Shown: positions 54,508-62,796 of the stretch, piece by piece
How the letters are laid out: the number at the start of each line of letters is the position of its first letter
Position numbering within the stretch: position 1 is the stretch's first letter
From: Erwinia aphidicola
GTDB lineage: Bacteria > Pseudomonadota > Gammaproteobacteria > Enterobacterales > Enterobacteriaceae
NCBI RefSeq assembly: GCF_014773485.1
Contig: NZ_JACXBP010000001.1
Span: 372,001-436,000 of the forward strand
Direction of reading: 5' to 3'
DNA length: 64,000 bases
Translations under genes and position numbers: made by a program
Notes under the pieces: generated by a model
Seen by the model: the letters and a program-made list of their open reading frames with translations, nothing else
Told to the model about the DNA's origin: nothing
Databases searched by the model: none

Positions 54508-55842
54508 TCAGTGGCGATCGATACGTGACTGACGCCAGTTCAACCACGGCGTTACCGAGATGCCGTGTACCACCACGCTGGCGACGATCAGCGTAAACGC
54601 CATATCCGCCATCCGCGTCACTTCCTCCCCCGACAGTCCGTGGGTATAGGCCCAGGCAATATAATTTATGCTGCCAATTCCGCGAATGCCCAGCCAGCCA
54701 ATCGTGGCGCGCTGCAGGCGCGGTGTGTGCATGCCCAGCGTGGCAATCCAAACCGACAGCGGGCGAATAATCAGGAACAGCAGCGCGGCCAGCACCAGCC
54801 CGTCCACGTTCCAGTGCTGCGCCAGCGTCACCCCAAGCACGATAATTATCACCGCGGCAAACAGCCGTTCGATGGTATCGCCGAAGGAGAGCGCATCGCT
54901 GACAACCAGCCCGGCAGAGCTGGCCGGATTGGTGCCCTCAACCATATGGCGGGCGTTGGGGTTAATCAGCTCTTCAGCCGGTGGATGACAGTCGCTATCC
55001 TGGAACTCTTCGGTCGGGAAATGGCGCACCACGCGCATTTCGGCGCGGCGCAGCCCAACCCCGGCGGCGAAAGCGGCGAGAAAGCCGGAAGCATCCAGCG
55101 CCTGCGCTGCGCTGTAGCTCAGGGCAATCAGCGCCAGCGCCAGGAAATCATTCGGGGCAACATCCTGATGCGTGTGGCGCAGGTGCGCGGCATACTGCCC
55201 AATCAGCTTGCCGAGCACAAAGCCGATAGCGCTCCCGCCGACCACCGCCCACAGCACGTCGACCAGCGCCCAGTGGCTGAGGTAAGCCCAGGACATTTCT
55301 CCGCTGCCGGTCAGCAGCGCCACCGCCAGCATCAGCAGCGGCAGGGCGGTGCCGTCATTCATTCCGGCCTCGCTGGAGAGCGAAACGCGCAGATTATCGT
55401 TATCGCGTGCGTCGTTGACTGAAATCAGGCTGGCGAGCACCGGGTCAGTGGGGGCGACGATAGCGCCAAACGCCAGCGCCAGCGGCCAGGAGAATCCGGC
55501 CAGCCAGTGTGCGGCCAGCGTCACGCCTGCCACCGTCAGCAGCATGCCTGGAAACGCCAGACGCAGCCCCATATGCCAGCCGGGGCTTTTGATCGGCAGC
55601 CGTAGCTTCAGCCCGGTGATAAACAGCGAGGCGGCCATGGCAATCTCAGTCAGGTTTTTGGCCAGCGTGGCGTGGGCAGCAATATCCACACGCAGCAGGT
55701 CCAGCACCCACGGGCCGCAGAGGATACCGGCAATCAAATAGAGAGCAAACGCCGTCACCGGGCCGCGCGTAATCCAGCCCGATGCCAGCGACATCAGTAA
55801 TAACAGACCGCCGGTGGCGGCGGTCCAGCCAAGAAATCCCAT
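54508..55842 (-). CDS. CPA1-family Na+(K+)/H+ antiporter
   Basis: A monovalent cation:proton antiporter of 444 residues with about 12-13 membrane segments. The key motifs are LAFGAIVAPTDPVLASLI, LSSEAGMNDGTALPLLMLAVALL with the ND pair, and GWLGIRGIGSINYIAWAYTHG. A soluble insert (EFQDSDCHPPAEELINPNAR) lies between helices. Ion choice is unknown. The ATG with AGGAG five bases upstream was chosen; two earlier in-frame starts (GTG, ATG) lie too near the ribosome site. Confidence 0.85.
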   Translation of the reverse strand: MGFLGWTAATGGLLLLMSLASGWITRGPVTAFALYLIAGILCGPWVLDLLRVDIAAHATLAKNLTEIAMAASLFITGLKLRLPIKSPGWHMGLRLAFPGMLLTVAGVTLAAHWLAGFSWPLALAFGAIVAPTDPVLASLISVNDARDNDNLRVSLSSEAGMNDGTALPLLMLAVALLTGSGEMSWAYLSHWALVDVLWAVVGGSAIGFVLGKLIGQYAAHLRHTHQDVAPNDFLALALIALSYSAAQALDASGFLAAFAAGVGLRRAEMRVVRHFPTEEFQDSDCHPPAEELINPNARHMVEGTNPASSAGLVVSDALSFGDTIERLFAAVIIIVLGVTLAQHWNVDGLVLAALLFLIIRPLSVWIATLGMHTPRLQRATIGWLGIRGIGSINYIAWAYTHGLSGEEVTRMADMAFTLIVASVVVHGISVTPWLNWRQSRIDRH

Positions 55843-55928
55843 CATCACTCCTGAATCGATTTTGCAATCTATTCAGTATGGACGGAATATGGCGAAGCGG
55901 CACAAACGACTGCCGCATTTGCGCGCAG

Positions 55929-56495
55929 TCAGTCGTTACGACGTGCCAGCAGGGCGAGCGCTTCCAGCTGTGCGCTGAGGTGATGACGCGTGCTTTCGTC
56001 AGTCACGGTGCCGCTTTCCACATCTATACGCGTGGCGGCCTGGCCAATCATGATTTCCGGCTTATTCAGCACCTGAGCGTTAAGAAACACCATAGATTGA
56101 CGCAGATGATACTGCGCACGCGCACCGCCAATGGCCCCCGGCGACGCGGTCTGGATCGCCACCGGTTTCCCTGCCAGCGGGTTATCCGGCAGGCGCGACA
56201 GCCAGTCGATGGCATTTTTCAGCGCGCCCGGCACCGAATAGTTATATTCCGGCATCACAATGACCACGCCGTCAGCCGCCGCAATGGCGGCCCCCATCGC
56301 CAGCACGGCTTCAGGGAAACCTTCCGCCTGGATATCGGCGTCATAGTGGGGGAAGTCGGCAATCGACCCCAGCGGGCTGATCTCTACCCCGGCCGGAGCC
56401 AGCTGCGGCAGGCTGTTAGCGACAACGGCATTCAGTGATGCGGCCCGCAGGCTGCCGAGCAAAGTAACAAACTTCAGGGGAGCGTTCTGACTCAT
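55929..56495 (-). CDS. chrR: NADPH-dependent FMN reductase ChrR (YieF-like)
   Basis: A flavodoxin-fold quinone/chromate reductase of 188 residues, thought to protect against quinones and hydrogen peroxide. It begins MSQNAPLKFVTLLGSLRAASLN (FMN phosphate loop), then ADFPHYDADIQ, VIVMPEYNYSVPGALKNAIDWLSRL, QTASPGAIGGARAQYHLRQSMVFLNAQVLNKPE, very like E. coli ChrR. It is a single gene. hemB lies divergently upstream. Confidence 0.9.
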   Translation of the reverse strand: MSQNAPLKFVTLLGSLRAASLNAVVANSLPQLAPAGVEISPLGSIADFPHYDADIQAEGFPEAVLAMGAAIAAADGVVIVMPEYNYSVPGALKNAIDWLSRLPDNPLAGKPVAIQTASPGAIGGARAQYHLRQSMVFLNAQVLNKPEIMIGQAATRIDVESGTVTDESTRHHLSAQLEALALLARRND

Positions 56496-56731
56496 GGTGG
56501 TTTCCCTATATTGACGGTAGGTTGCTCAATAAAAGCGCTAACCCGTTAATATTACAAGCGCTATTATGAAATATCTGTAAATACTTATGCGCATTCTGTG
56601 CCGTTGTGAGGTTCAGAAAAGCCCGCAAAGATTGTCATCCGGCGCCCGGAAGTATACTGTTAGCACACTATTCATCTTTCTCTCCACGGAGTTCTCTTAT
56701 CCGCTGGATGACCCGCTAAACTGAGGTTGTT

Positions 56732-57712
56732 GTGTCCACTTACTCTCCCGCTCAGCGCCCAAGACGCCTTCGTCAAACCGCTTCTCTTCGCTCCCTGTTC
56801 CAGGAAAATACTCTTAGCCTGAACGATCTGGCGCTGCCGATCTTCGTTGAGGAAGAGATTGACGACTATAAGCCGATTATGGCGATGCCGGGCGTGATGC
56901 GTATTCCTGAAAAACGCCTGGCGTATGAGATTGAGCGCATTGCCAAAGCGGGCGTGCGGTCGATCATGACCTTTGGTATCTCTCACCATACCGATGCTGA
57001 CGGCAGCGATGCCTGGAATGAAAACGGGCTGGTGGCGCGCATGTCGCGTATCTGTAAAGAGACCGTGCCGGAAATGATCGTGATGTCCGATACCTGCTTC
57101 TGCGAATACACCAGCCACGGCCATTGCGGCGTGCTGCACGATCATGGCGTGGACAATGACGCGACGCTGATTAACCTCGGCAAGCAGGCGGTAGTCGCGG
57201 CAGCAGCCGGAGCGGACTTTATTGCTCCTTCTGCAGCAATGGACGGCCAGGTGGGCGCGATCCGCCAGGCGCTGGATGCGGCAGGCTTTACCGATACTGC
57301 CATCATGTCCTACTCCACCAAGTTTGCCTCATCCTTCTACGGCCCGTTCCGTGAAGCGGCGGGCACCTCGCTGAAAGGTGACCGTAAAACCTACCAGATG
57401 AACCCGATGAACCGCCGTGAAGCGATCCGCGAATCGCTGATCGACGAAGCGGAAGGCGCGGATGCACTGATGGTGAAACCGGCGGGTGCCTATCTGGATA
57501 TCCTGCGCGACGTGCGTGAACATACCCGGCTGCCGCTGGCGGCGTATCAGGTAAGCGGTGAGTACGCGATGATTAAGTTCGGCGCGCAGGCGGGGGCCAT
57601 CAGCGAGATCGATGTGACGCTGGAAAGCCTGGGGGCGATTAAACGCGCCGGTGCCGATATTATTTTCAGCTACTTCGCGCTCGATCTTGCCGAGAAGAAA
57701 ATCCTTTCCTGA
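56732..57712 (+). CDS. hemB: Delta-aminolevulinic acid dehydratase (porphobilinogen synthase)
   Basis: It condenses two aminolevulinate molecules to porphobilinogen in tetrapyrrole synthesis. The 326-residue product has the three zinc cysteines in [16 protein letters not shown] (Cys122, 124, 132), the Schiff-base lysines in [16 protein letters not shown] and [12 protein letters not shown], and the C-terminal [20 protein letters not shown]. The start is GTG after GAGGTTGTT. The gene stands alone and is followed by palindromic repeats. Confidence 0.96.
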   Translation: MSTYSPAQRPRRLRQTASLRSLFQENTLSLNDLALPIFVEEEIDDYKPIMAMPGVMRIPEKRLAYEIERIAKAGVRSIMTFGISHHTDADGSDAWNENGLVARMSRICKETVPEMIVMSDTCFCEYTSHGHCGVLHDHGVDNDATLINLGKQAVVAAAAGADFIAPSAAMDGQVGAIRQALDAAGFTDTAIMSYSTKFASSFYGPFREAAGTSLKGDRKTYQMNPMNRREAIRESLIDEAEGADALMVKPAGAYLDILRDVREHTRLPLAAYQVSGEYAMIKFGAQAGAISEIDVTLESLGAIKRAGADIIFSYFALDLAEKKILS

Positions 57713-57720
57713 AAATTAAG

Positions 57721-57816
57721 GTAGGGTCAGGCATGCCTGATCCCTTTTCCGGGCGAGGCATGCCATCGCCCCTACGGCCACCTTTGTAGGGGCTGACCCT
57801 CTTTTTCGGTCAGCCC
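57721..57816. repeat. Cluster of three palindromic elements after hemB
   Basis: Three inverted repeats follow each other: GGGTCAGGCATGCCTGATCC and one base (57724-57744), GGGCGAGGCATGCCATCGCC and one base (57751-57771), and GGGCTGACC/GGTCAGCCC around CTCTTTTTC (57790-57816). They belong to the same short palindromic family seen at other gene ends here. They separate the convergent hemB and sensor-kinase genes. Confidence 0.75.
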
Positions 57817-57834
57817 GCCTACCTGACCCGTCTT

Positions 57835-59298
57835 TCATACCGGCACAAAAAACTGGAAACAGGCGCCGCGTTGCGGGCGATCGACCAGCTTAATATCGCT
57901 ATCATGCAGCTGCAAAATGCGTCGCACGATCATCAATCCCAGCCCGCCAGCGCGATGCTTGCGCGCATTCAGCAGCGATGGGCGCACAAACAAATCTTCA
58001 CGCAGCTCGGCGGCTATCCCCGGGCCACTGTCGTTGACCTGCACCTGTACTTTACCTGCCTGCTGCATCATCTCAATCTCAATCAGCCCATGCTCTGGCG
58101 TATGCCGTAAGGCGTTATCCAGCAGGTTGGTCAGCACCCGTTCCATCATGCCGAGGTCAGCCGTTACCAGCGGAATCCCCGGCGCGCTACTTACCCGGAT
58201 TTGCTGGTGGCGGGATTCCGCCGTCAGCTCAAACTTTTGCATCACATCCTGCACCAGCTCGCTCAGGCAGAATCTCTCCTTTTGCGGTTTCACCACGCCA
58301 TATTCCAGCCGCGCCAGTTCGAACAGCTCTTGCGCCAGGCGGCCCACTTTCTTACTCTGCGCCAGCGCGATGCCAAGGTAGCGCTGGCGATCCTCCACGC
58401 TGAGCGTGTCGGCTTTCACCGATAGCGTTTCCAGATAGCCGTGCAGTGAAGTGAGTGGGGTGCGCAGATCGTGGGAGATATTCGCAACAAACTCTCGCCG
58501 CATCTGGTCCTGCTGCGTCAGGCTCTGCCACTGCTGGTCGATACGCTGCGCCAGCTGGATAAACGCCTGCTGCAGCTGTGCGACTTCATCCTGCGGCTTG
58601 CCCGGTGGCGGGGCGTGTGCCAGCGCGCGGATGGCATCAATGCCGTCGTCATCCAGCCCGGACACCTGCCTGGTCAGCCTGCGCACCGGGCGCGTGACCC
58701 AGCGGAAGGCAAAGAAGCCGGCAATGCCGCCCAGTAGCAGCACCAGCCCCATCGAGCGCAGCGCCATCAGTACCGCCGTGTGGCGCTGCGCGGCGGCGGC
58801 CAGCAGTGAATACTCCTCGCCCTGCAGCACGATATAGATGTACCCCTGCACGCGGTCGCCCATTTTTAACGGCGCGGCGCTGAACACCTGCGGCCGTGCC
58901 GGGTCGCGCGGGTTATCGCCGTAAACCGGCATCGCCGCACCCGCCTGCAGCTGGTTCACTGGTGCCAAATCAACCTGCTGGAGTTGCAGTTTTCCCGGCG
59001 GGGCAGCATTGGCAATGATCTTGCCGCTGCTGTCCAGCAGATATACTTCCACGCTCGGGTTGACCGCCATCAGTTGATCGAACAGCTTGTGGACCGCGCC
59101 CCGATCCAGCCCCTGCGCGCTGAGCAGCGGGTTATTAGCGACAATCTGGCTGGCGAGGTTAACCGACAGCCGCTGCGTCACGGCCTGACTGTACTGGCTG
59201 GCGGAACGCACCTGCAGCCAGCCAGAGATGGCGCAGCAGGCGATTAACAGCAGGATAAACACCAGCATCAGGCGCTGCGAGAGCGTGAGTCGTTTCAT
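57835..59298 (-). CDS. Sensor histidine kinase of an oxidative-stress-like two-component system
   Basis: An inner-membrane histidine kinase of 487 residues. TM1 is about 10-27, a periplasmic sensor domain spans about 28-175, TM2 is 176-198 and a HAMP-like linker follows. The phosphoacceptor is His276 in FVANISHDLRTPLTSLHGYL. The ATPase shows the N box LTNLLDNALRHTPE, DSGPGIAAEL and GGLGLMIVRRIL. The sensor region has Met and aromatic residues but no clear cofactor motif. It overlaps the response-regulator gene by four bases and lies divergent from the cytochrome b/molybdoenzyme/Met-rich genes. The signal is unknown; by analogy with HprRS/MsrPQ, oxidants or metals are possible. Confidence 0.88.
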   Translation of the reverse strand: MKRLTLSQRLMLVFILLLIACCAISGWLQVRSASQYSQAVTQRLSVNLASQIVANNPLLSAQGLDRGAVHKLFDQLMAVNPSVEVYLLDSSGKIIANAAPPGKLQLQQVDLAPVNQLQAGAAMPVYGDNPRDPARPQVFSAAPLKMGDRVQGYIYIVLQGEEYSLLAAAAQRHTAVLMALRSMGLVLLLGGIAGFFAFRWVTRPVRRLTRQVSGLDDDGIDAIRALAHAPPPGKPQDEVAQLQQAFIQLAQRIDQQWQSLTQQDQMRREFVANISHDLRTPLTSLHGYLETLSVKADTLSVEDRQRYLGIALAQSKKVGRLAQELFELARLEYGVVKPQKERFCLSELVQDVMQKFELTAESRHQQIRVSSAPGIPLVTADLGMMERVLTNLLDNALRHTPEHGLIEIEMMQQAGKVQVQVNDSGPGIAAELREDLFVRPSLLNARKHRAGGLGLMIVRRILQLHDSDIKLVDRPQRGACFQFFVPV

Positions 59299-60023
59299 AT
59301 ATTTTCCCGGACGTCGTGCGCCTCAGCGACAAATTTATAGCCTTTGCCCCAGACGGTAAGAATGCGCTGCGGCTCGGCGGGGTTAGCTTCAATTTTGATA
59401 CGCAACCGGTTGATGTGTGTATTCACCGTATGCTCATACCCTTCGTGCTCGTAGCCCCACACCTGGTTCAACAGGTTTAGGCGTGAAAACACTTTGCCGG
59501 GGCTTTTGGCAAAGAAGTAGAGCAGGTCAAACTCGCGTGGGGTCAGCTCAACGGGATGCCGATCGAGCATCACCTCGCGTGAAATCGGGTCGATGACCAG
59601 CCCGGAGAAACTCAGCGTCCCGGCATCCATTTTCACATTGCGGCTCATCGCCTCCTGGCGGCGAAACAGCGCCTTAACCCGGGCCACCAGCTCCAGCATC
59701 GAAAACGGCTTGGCGAGATAATCGTCGGCCCCCAGCTCCAGCCCGAGCACGCGGTGTACTTCGCTGGAGCGGGCGCTGATAATGACGATCGGCGTGTAGC
59801 GCGTCATGCTGCGCGCGCGGCGGCAGATCTCCAGCCCGTCAACACCAGGCAGCATCAGGTCGAGGATCAGCGCGTCCCAGCCGCCTTTTTCCAGCAGTGC
59901 CGCCCCCCGATCCCCGTCGGCGGCGTGGGTGATTTCGTAGCCCTCGTCGCGCAGATGCAGCGCCAGCAAATCGGCGATATCGCCATCATCCTCCACGATT
60001 AAAATACGTTTGCCGTTTTCCAT
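59295..60023 (-). CDS. OmpR-family response regulator
   Basis: A 242-residue regulator with a receiver domain (KRILIVEDDGDIADLLALHL; phosphoacceptor Asp55 in ALILDLMLPG; conserved Lys in YLAKPF) and a C-terminal winged helix (VELTPREFDLLYFFAKSPGKVFSR, VWGYEHEGYEHTVNTHINRLRIKIE, TVWGKGYKF). It pairs with the kinase gene through an ATGA overlap. The ATG giving MENGKRILIVEDD was used; a GTG ten codons earlier is in frame. It probably controls the divergent operon across the 150-base intergenic region. Confidence 0.9.
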   Translation of the reverse strand: MENGKRILIVEDDGDIADLLALHLRDEGYEITHAADGDRGAALLEKGGWDALILDLMLPGVDGLEICRRARSMTRYTPIVIISARSSEVHRVLGLELGADDYLAKPFSMLELVARVKALFRRQEAMSRNVKMDAGTLSFSGLVIDPISREVMLDRHPVELTPREFDLLYFFAKSPGKVFSRLNLLNQVWGYEHEGYEHTVNTHINRLRIKIEANPAEPQRILTVWGKGYKFVAEAHDVRENI

Positions 60024-60173
60024 TCTGCCCGCCGCTGTCAGCCTTAATATCACTCAGTTTACACACCCGACTGCCGCGGAGTTATCACATTTTGTTTAAC
60101 TCTGCGTGAGGTCTTCGGGAACTTATCCGGGCAATACTGCTTCATCGCAACGGAGTCGCTGAGGGTAAACATC

Positions 60174-60791
60174 ATGAACGTGTCATTCCGGGAAGCCGGC
60201 AGCCGGCCTGAGATTATCCATCCACTGTGGCTGCGGCTGACGCACTGGCTCAATGTGCTGGCGGTGCTGATGCTGGTCGCCAGCGGCTGGCGCATCTATA
60301 ACGCCTCACCGCTGTTTGATTTCAGCTTTCCTGGCGAAATCACCCTTGGCGGCTGGCTCGGCGGCGCGCTGCAGTGGCACTTTGCCGCCATGTGGCTGTT
60401 CGGATTCAACGGCCTGTTTTATCTGGTCATGAACGTGGCCAGCGGGCGGATAAAGCGAAAATTCTGGCCGCTTAATCTGCGCGCGCTGCTGGCTGACCTC
60501 GGCGCGGCACTGCGCGGTAAATTGCAGCACAGCGATCCGCACCACTACAACATGGTGCAGCGGCTGGCTTATCTGTTTGTGATGTTTGACGGCGTGATGC
60601 TGGTGCTCTCCGGGCTGGTGCTGTGGAAGTCGGTGCAGTTTCCGCTGCTGCGAGAGCTGCTGGGCGGCTATGAAGCGGCGCGCTATGTGCACTTTCTGGC
60701 AATGGCCTCGCTTGTGGGATTTGTGCTGCTGCACGTCGTGATGGTGGCCGTGGTGCCGAAAACGCTGCTGGCTATGCTGCGCGGACGTTAA
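60174..60791 (+). CDS. b-type cytochrome membrane subunit (cytochrome b561/Ni-Fe hydrogenase type)
   Basis: A 205-residue inner-membrane cytochrome with four helices. The haem histidines are likely in RLTHWLNVLAVLMLVASGW, QWHFAAMWLFGFNG, and YVHFLAMASLVGFVLLHVVMVAVV. The domain is of the di-haem hydrogenase-cytochrome type, not the ferric-reductase type of MsrQ. It should pass electrons from the quinone pool to the molybdoenzyme encoded ten bases downstream. The ATG has GAGGG upstream. Confidence 0.85.
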   Translation: MNVSFREAGSRPEIIHPLWLRLTHWLNVLAVLMLVASGWRIYNASPLFDFSFPGEITLGGWLGGALQWHFAAMWLFGFNGLFYLVMNVASGRIKRKFWPLNLRALLADLGAALRGKLQHSDPHHYNMVQRLAYLFVMFDGVMLVLSGLVLWKSVQFPLLRELLGGYEAARYVHFLAMASLVGFVLLHVVMVAVVPKTLLAMLRGR

Positions 60792-60800
60792 GGGGAGACG

Positions 60801-61592
60801 ATGAAAAAGAGAATAAGCTCGATATTTAGCGCCGCAGAGACGCAGGACGTGTTGAACGAAGCACAGCGGTTGATTGCCCGCCAGCTTGAGTCCTCTTCAC
60901 GCCGCCGCTTCCTGCGACAGGGGTTAACTCTCGGCGGTATGGTAATGCTGACCGGCTGTGACATCAGTGATAACGCCGGAGTCGAGAAGGCGCTGAACTC
61001 AGTTTCCGGCTTCAACGACCGCGTGCAGCACTGGCTGTTGGGTAGTGACCGCCTGGCACCGGAATACCCTGAATTGGCTATTACGCGGCCGTTTCCGTTC
61101 AACGCCTTTTATGGTGAAGAGGATATTCCGCAGGTCAGCGGCGCGGAGTATCGCCTGAACATCGCCGGAAAAGTGCGGGATAAGCGCAGCTGGTCGCTGC
61201 CCGAGCTGTATAACCTGGCTCAGGTCAGCCAGGTGACGCGCCATATCTGCGTGGAGGGCTGGAGCGCGATTGGTAAATGGGGCGGGGTGCCGTTTGCTGA
61301 CTTCCTGCGGCTGATCGGCGCTGACCTCAGCGCGCACTATATCAGTTTCAAATGTGCCGACGACTATTACACCAGCATCGATATGAAAACTGCGCTGCAC
61401 CCGCAAACGCTGCTGGCGCTGACTTATGACGGGCAGATCCTGCCCCCCAAATATGGCTATCCCATGAAGCTGAGGATGCCGACCAAGCTGGGATACAAAA
61501 ATCCCAAGCACATTCAGGTTATCGAAGTGACGAATACCTTCCCGGGCGGTTACTGGGAAGATCAGGGCTACAACTGGTTTGGCGGCAGTTAA
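60801..61592 (+). CDS. MsrP/YedY-like molybdopterin oxidoreductase, Tat-exported, possible lipoprotein
   Basis: A sulfite-oxidase-fold molybdoenzyme of 263 residues. A 30-residue N-terminal extension precedes the twin-arginine signal SSRRRFLRQGLTLGGMVMLTG; it ends in a lipobox-like L-T-G-C (Cys53), so the enzyme may be a Tat-exported lipoprotein. The molybdenum ligand is Cys150 in VTRHICVEGWSAIGKWGG, matching the RCVEAWS region of E. coli MsrP. The C terminus has YGYPMKLRMPTKLGYKNPKHIQ and FPGGYWEDQGYNWFGGS, typical of MsrP. MsrP reduces oxidised methionines in periplasmic proteins. The next gene encodes a Met-rich exported protein, a plausible substrate. Confidence 0.88.
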   Translation: MKKRISSIFSAAETQDVLNEAQRLIARQLESSSRRRFLRQGLTLGGMVMLTGCDISDNAGVEKALNSVSGFNDRVQHWLLGSDRLAPEYPELAITRPFPFNAFYGEEDIPQVSGAEYRLNIAGKVRDKRSWSLPELYNLAQVSQVTRHICVEGWSAIGKWGGVPFADFLRLIGADLSAHYISFKCADDYYTSIDMKTALHPQTLLALTYDGQILPPKYGYPMKLRMPTKLGYKNPKHIQVIEVTNTFPGGYWEDQGYNWFGGS

Positions 61593-61652
61593 CGTCGCGA
61601 ACCGCAACTCTGTACCTGCACACTCTGTGCACTTTACTATTAAGGAAATACC

Positions 61653-61949
61653 ATGAAAAAATTAATCAATGCAGTCGTGATCTCTGGCGTGATGATGATG
61701 GGTCTGAGCGGGGCGGTACACGCAGCGGACAGCATGAAGAAAGATAGCATGAGCCATATGTCAAAAGAGTGTATGGGCAAGGATTCAATGGGCAAAGATA
61801 AGATGGGCCATGACTGTATGAAAAAAGAGGGCATGACGAAAGATTCTATGTCAAAAGATGCCATGTCGAAGGATGCGATGAAGAAAGACAGTATGGGCAA
61901 AGATTCAATGAGCAAAGATGGCATGAAAAAGGATGCCATGAGCCAGTAA
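61653..61949 (+). CDS. Exported methionine-rich MXKDX-repeat protein
   Basis: A 98-residue precursor with a 24-residue signal peptide (MKKLINAVVISGVMMMGLSG then AVHA). The mature 74 residues hold 15 methionines (20%) in pentapeptide units such as MGKDS, MSKDA and MKKDS, plus two cysteines (ECM, DCM). It fits the described pentapeptide MXKDX repeat family. It has no other domain. AAGGAAATACC is the ribosome site, and it lies 60 bases after the molybdoenzyme gene on the same strand. In Azospira a similar Met-rich peptide (MrpX) soaks up hypochlorite and is repaired by an MsrP-type enzyme; the same role here is inference. Confidence 0.92.
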   Translation: MKKLINAVVISGVMMMGLSGAVHAADSMKKDSMSHMSKECMGKDSMGKDKMGHDCMKKEGMTKDSMSKDAMSKDAMKKDSMGKDSMSKDGMKKDAMSQ

Positions 61950-61956
61950 CAGGCTA

Positions 61957-61990
61957 AACGCGGATGGCTTCATTTTGTGCCGTCCGCGTT
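61957..61990 (+). terminator. Hairpin after the MXKDX gene
   Basis: AACGCGGATGGC (61957-61968) pairs with GCCGTCCGCGTT (61979-61990) with one G-T pair. The T content is in the loop, not after it. Confidence 0.6.
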
Positions 61991-62045
61991 ACCACTTACC
62001 TGAATGCTTTGATGTTGTTGTCATGGCGATGCCTTTGATTCAGGA

Positions 62046-62609
62046 TTAGGAAATGGAAATACCCATTCTCTTAAGAATTTTATTCCCTGCAGTTTGAGGT
62101 AATTTTATATTATTGATAATATTTATCTCATGATTAATATCGAGACCTTCCGTATCCGAAAAGTCACAGTCGGAAAGATCTGTTCGGCGAAACTCGCAGT
62201 ATGAAAAGGCAGAATTTGTAAAGCAGCTTTTCTTGAGATTGCAATCCTCAAAGGAACACTCCTTAAAGAAGCAGTTGCTGAAAGCACTATTTTGCAACGC
62301 CAGATTAATAAAATCGACTAAGCTGAGTCGGCAATCGTAAAAAGAGAGTGAGTGCGGAATGGTCAAACCATTAAGCGAAACCCCTTGAATAAAACAATTG
62401 CGGAAAATGACATCGTTCATTCTCATAAATGACTGAGTTATCAGCCCGATTGAACTATCTGTAAACCTGCAGTTTTCGAACTCAAACTGACGCAAACGAA
62501 CTTTTTCAAAGCTGCACCCGATGAAATCACAGTCAATGAAAGTACAGTTTTCTTGAGCTACGTCCCTGACCTGCAGCCCTGTGTAGGTTTGATGTAGATA
62601 CTCAATCAT
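62046..62609 (-). CDS. Pentapeptide-repeat protein
   Basis: A cysteine-rich pentapeptide-repeat protein of 187 residues, expected to form a right-handed quadrilateral beta-helix. Five-residue periodicity is clear in CTFIDCDFIGCSFEKVRL, FEFENCRF and FSNCFFKECSFEDCNLKKSC then FTNSAFSYCEFRRTDLSDCD. Repeat proteins of this type include Qnr, MfpA and the microcin B17 immunity protein McbG, which protect DNA gyrase; this one is not assigned to any of them. The last 30 residues are non-repeating. It overlaps the end of a small upstream ORF by eight bases and has AGGAG, so it is translationally coupled. Confidence 0.85.
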   Translation of the reverse strand: MIEYLHQTYTGLQVRDVAQENCTFIDCDFIGCSFEKVRLRQFEFENCRFTDSSIGLITQSFMRMNDVIFRNCFIQGVSLNGLTIPHSLSFYDCRLSLVDFINLALQNSAFSNCFFKECSFEDCNLKKSCFTNSAFSYCEFRRTDLSDCDFSDTEGLDINHEINIINNIKLPQTAGNKILKRMGISIS

Positions 62610-62796
62610 TTACTCTCCTGGGCATAATCGCACTAATAAATGCCTGCTCAGGAGTCTGGGCGTGCCCAGCCACCGCAATGCCCGCGCCACCTAATCCTAT
62701 TCCAATGTTAGCTAAAGGTGACTGTCGTGAAATTCTGAGTACATCAGTAGATAGCATCGTGTCAAACTCACGTATTCCTGAAATATTCCTATTCAT
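62602..62796 (-). CDS. Small glycine-rich ORF coupled to the pentapeptide-repeat gene
   Basis: A 64-codon gene with a good ribosome site (AAGGAT five to six bases before ATG). The product has a polar N-terminal half (MNRNISGIREFDTMLSTDVL) and a small-residue hydrophobic segment NIGIGLGGAGIAVAG followed by HAQTPEQAFISAIMPRRVND. I do not recognise it. The Gly-rich stretch resembles those in bacteriocin precursors, but no standard double-glycine leader is obvious. Its stop overlaps the next gene. A peptide-plus-immunity pair is one possibility, a short regulatory or toxin-like protein another. Confidence 0.6.
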   Translation of the reverse strand: MNRNISGIREFDTMLSTDVLRISRQSPLANIGIGLGGAGIAVAGHAQTPEQAFISAIMPRRVND

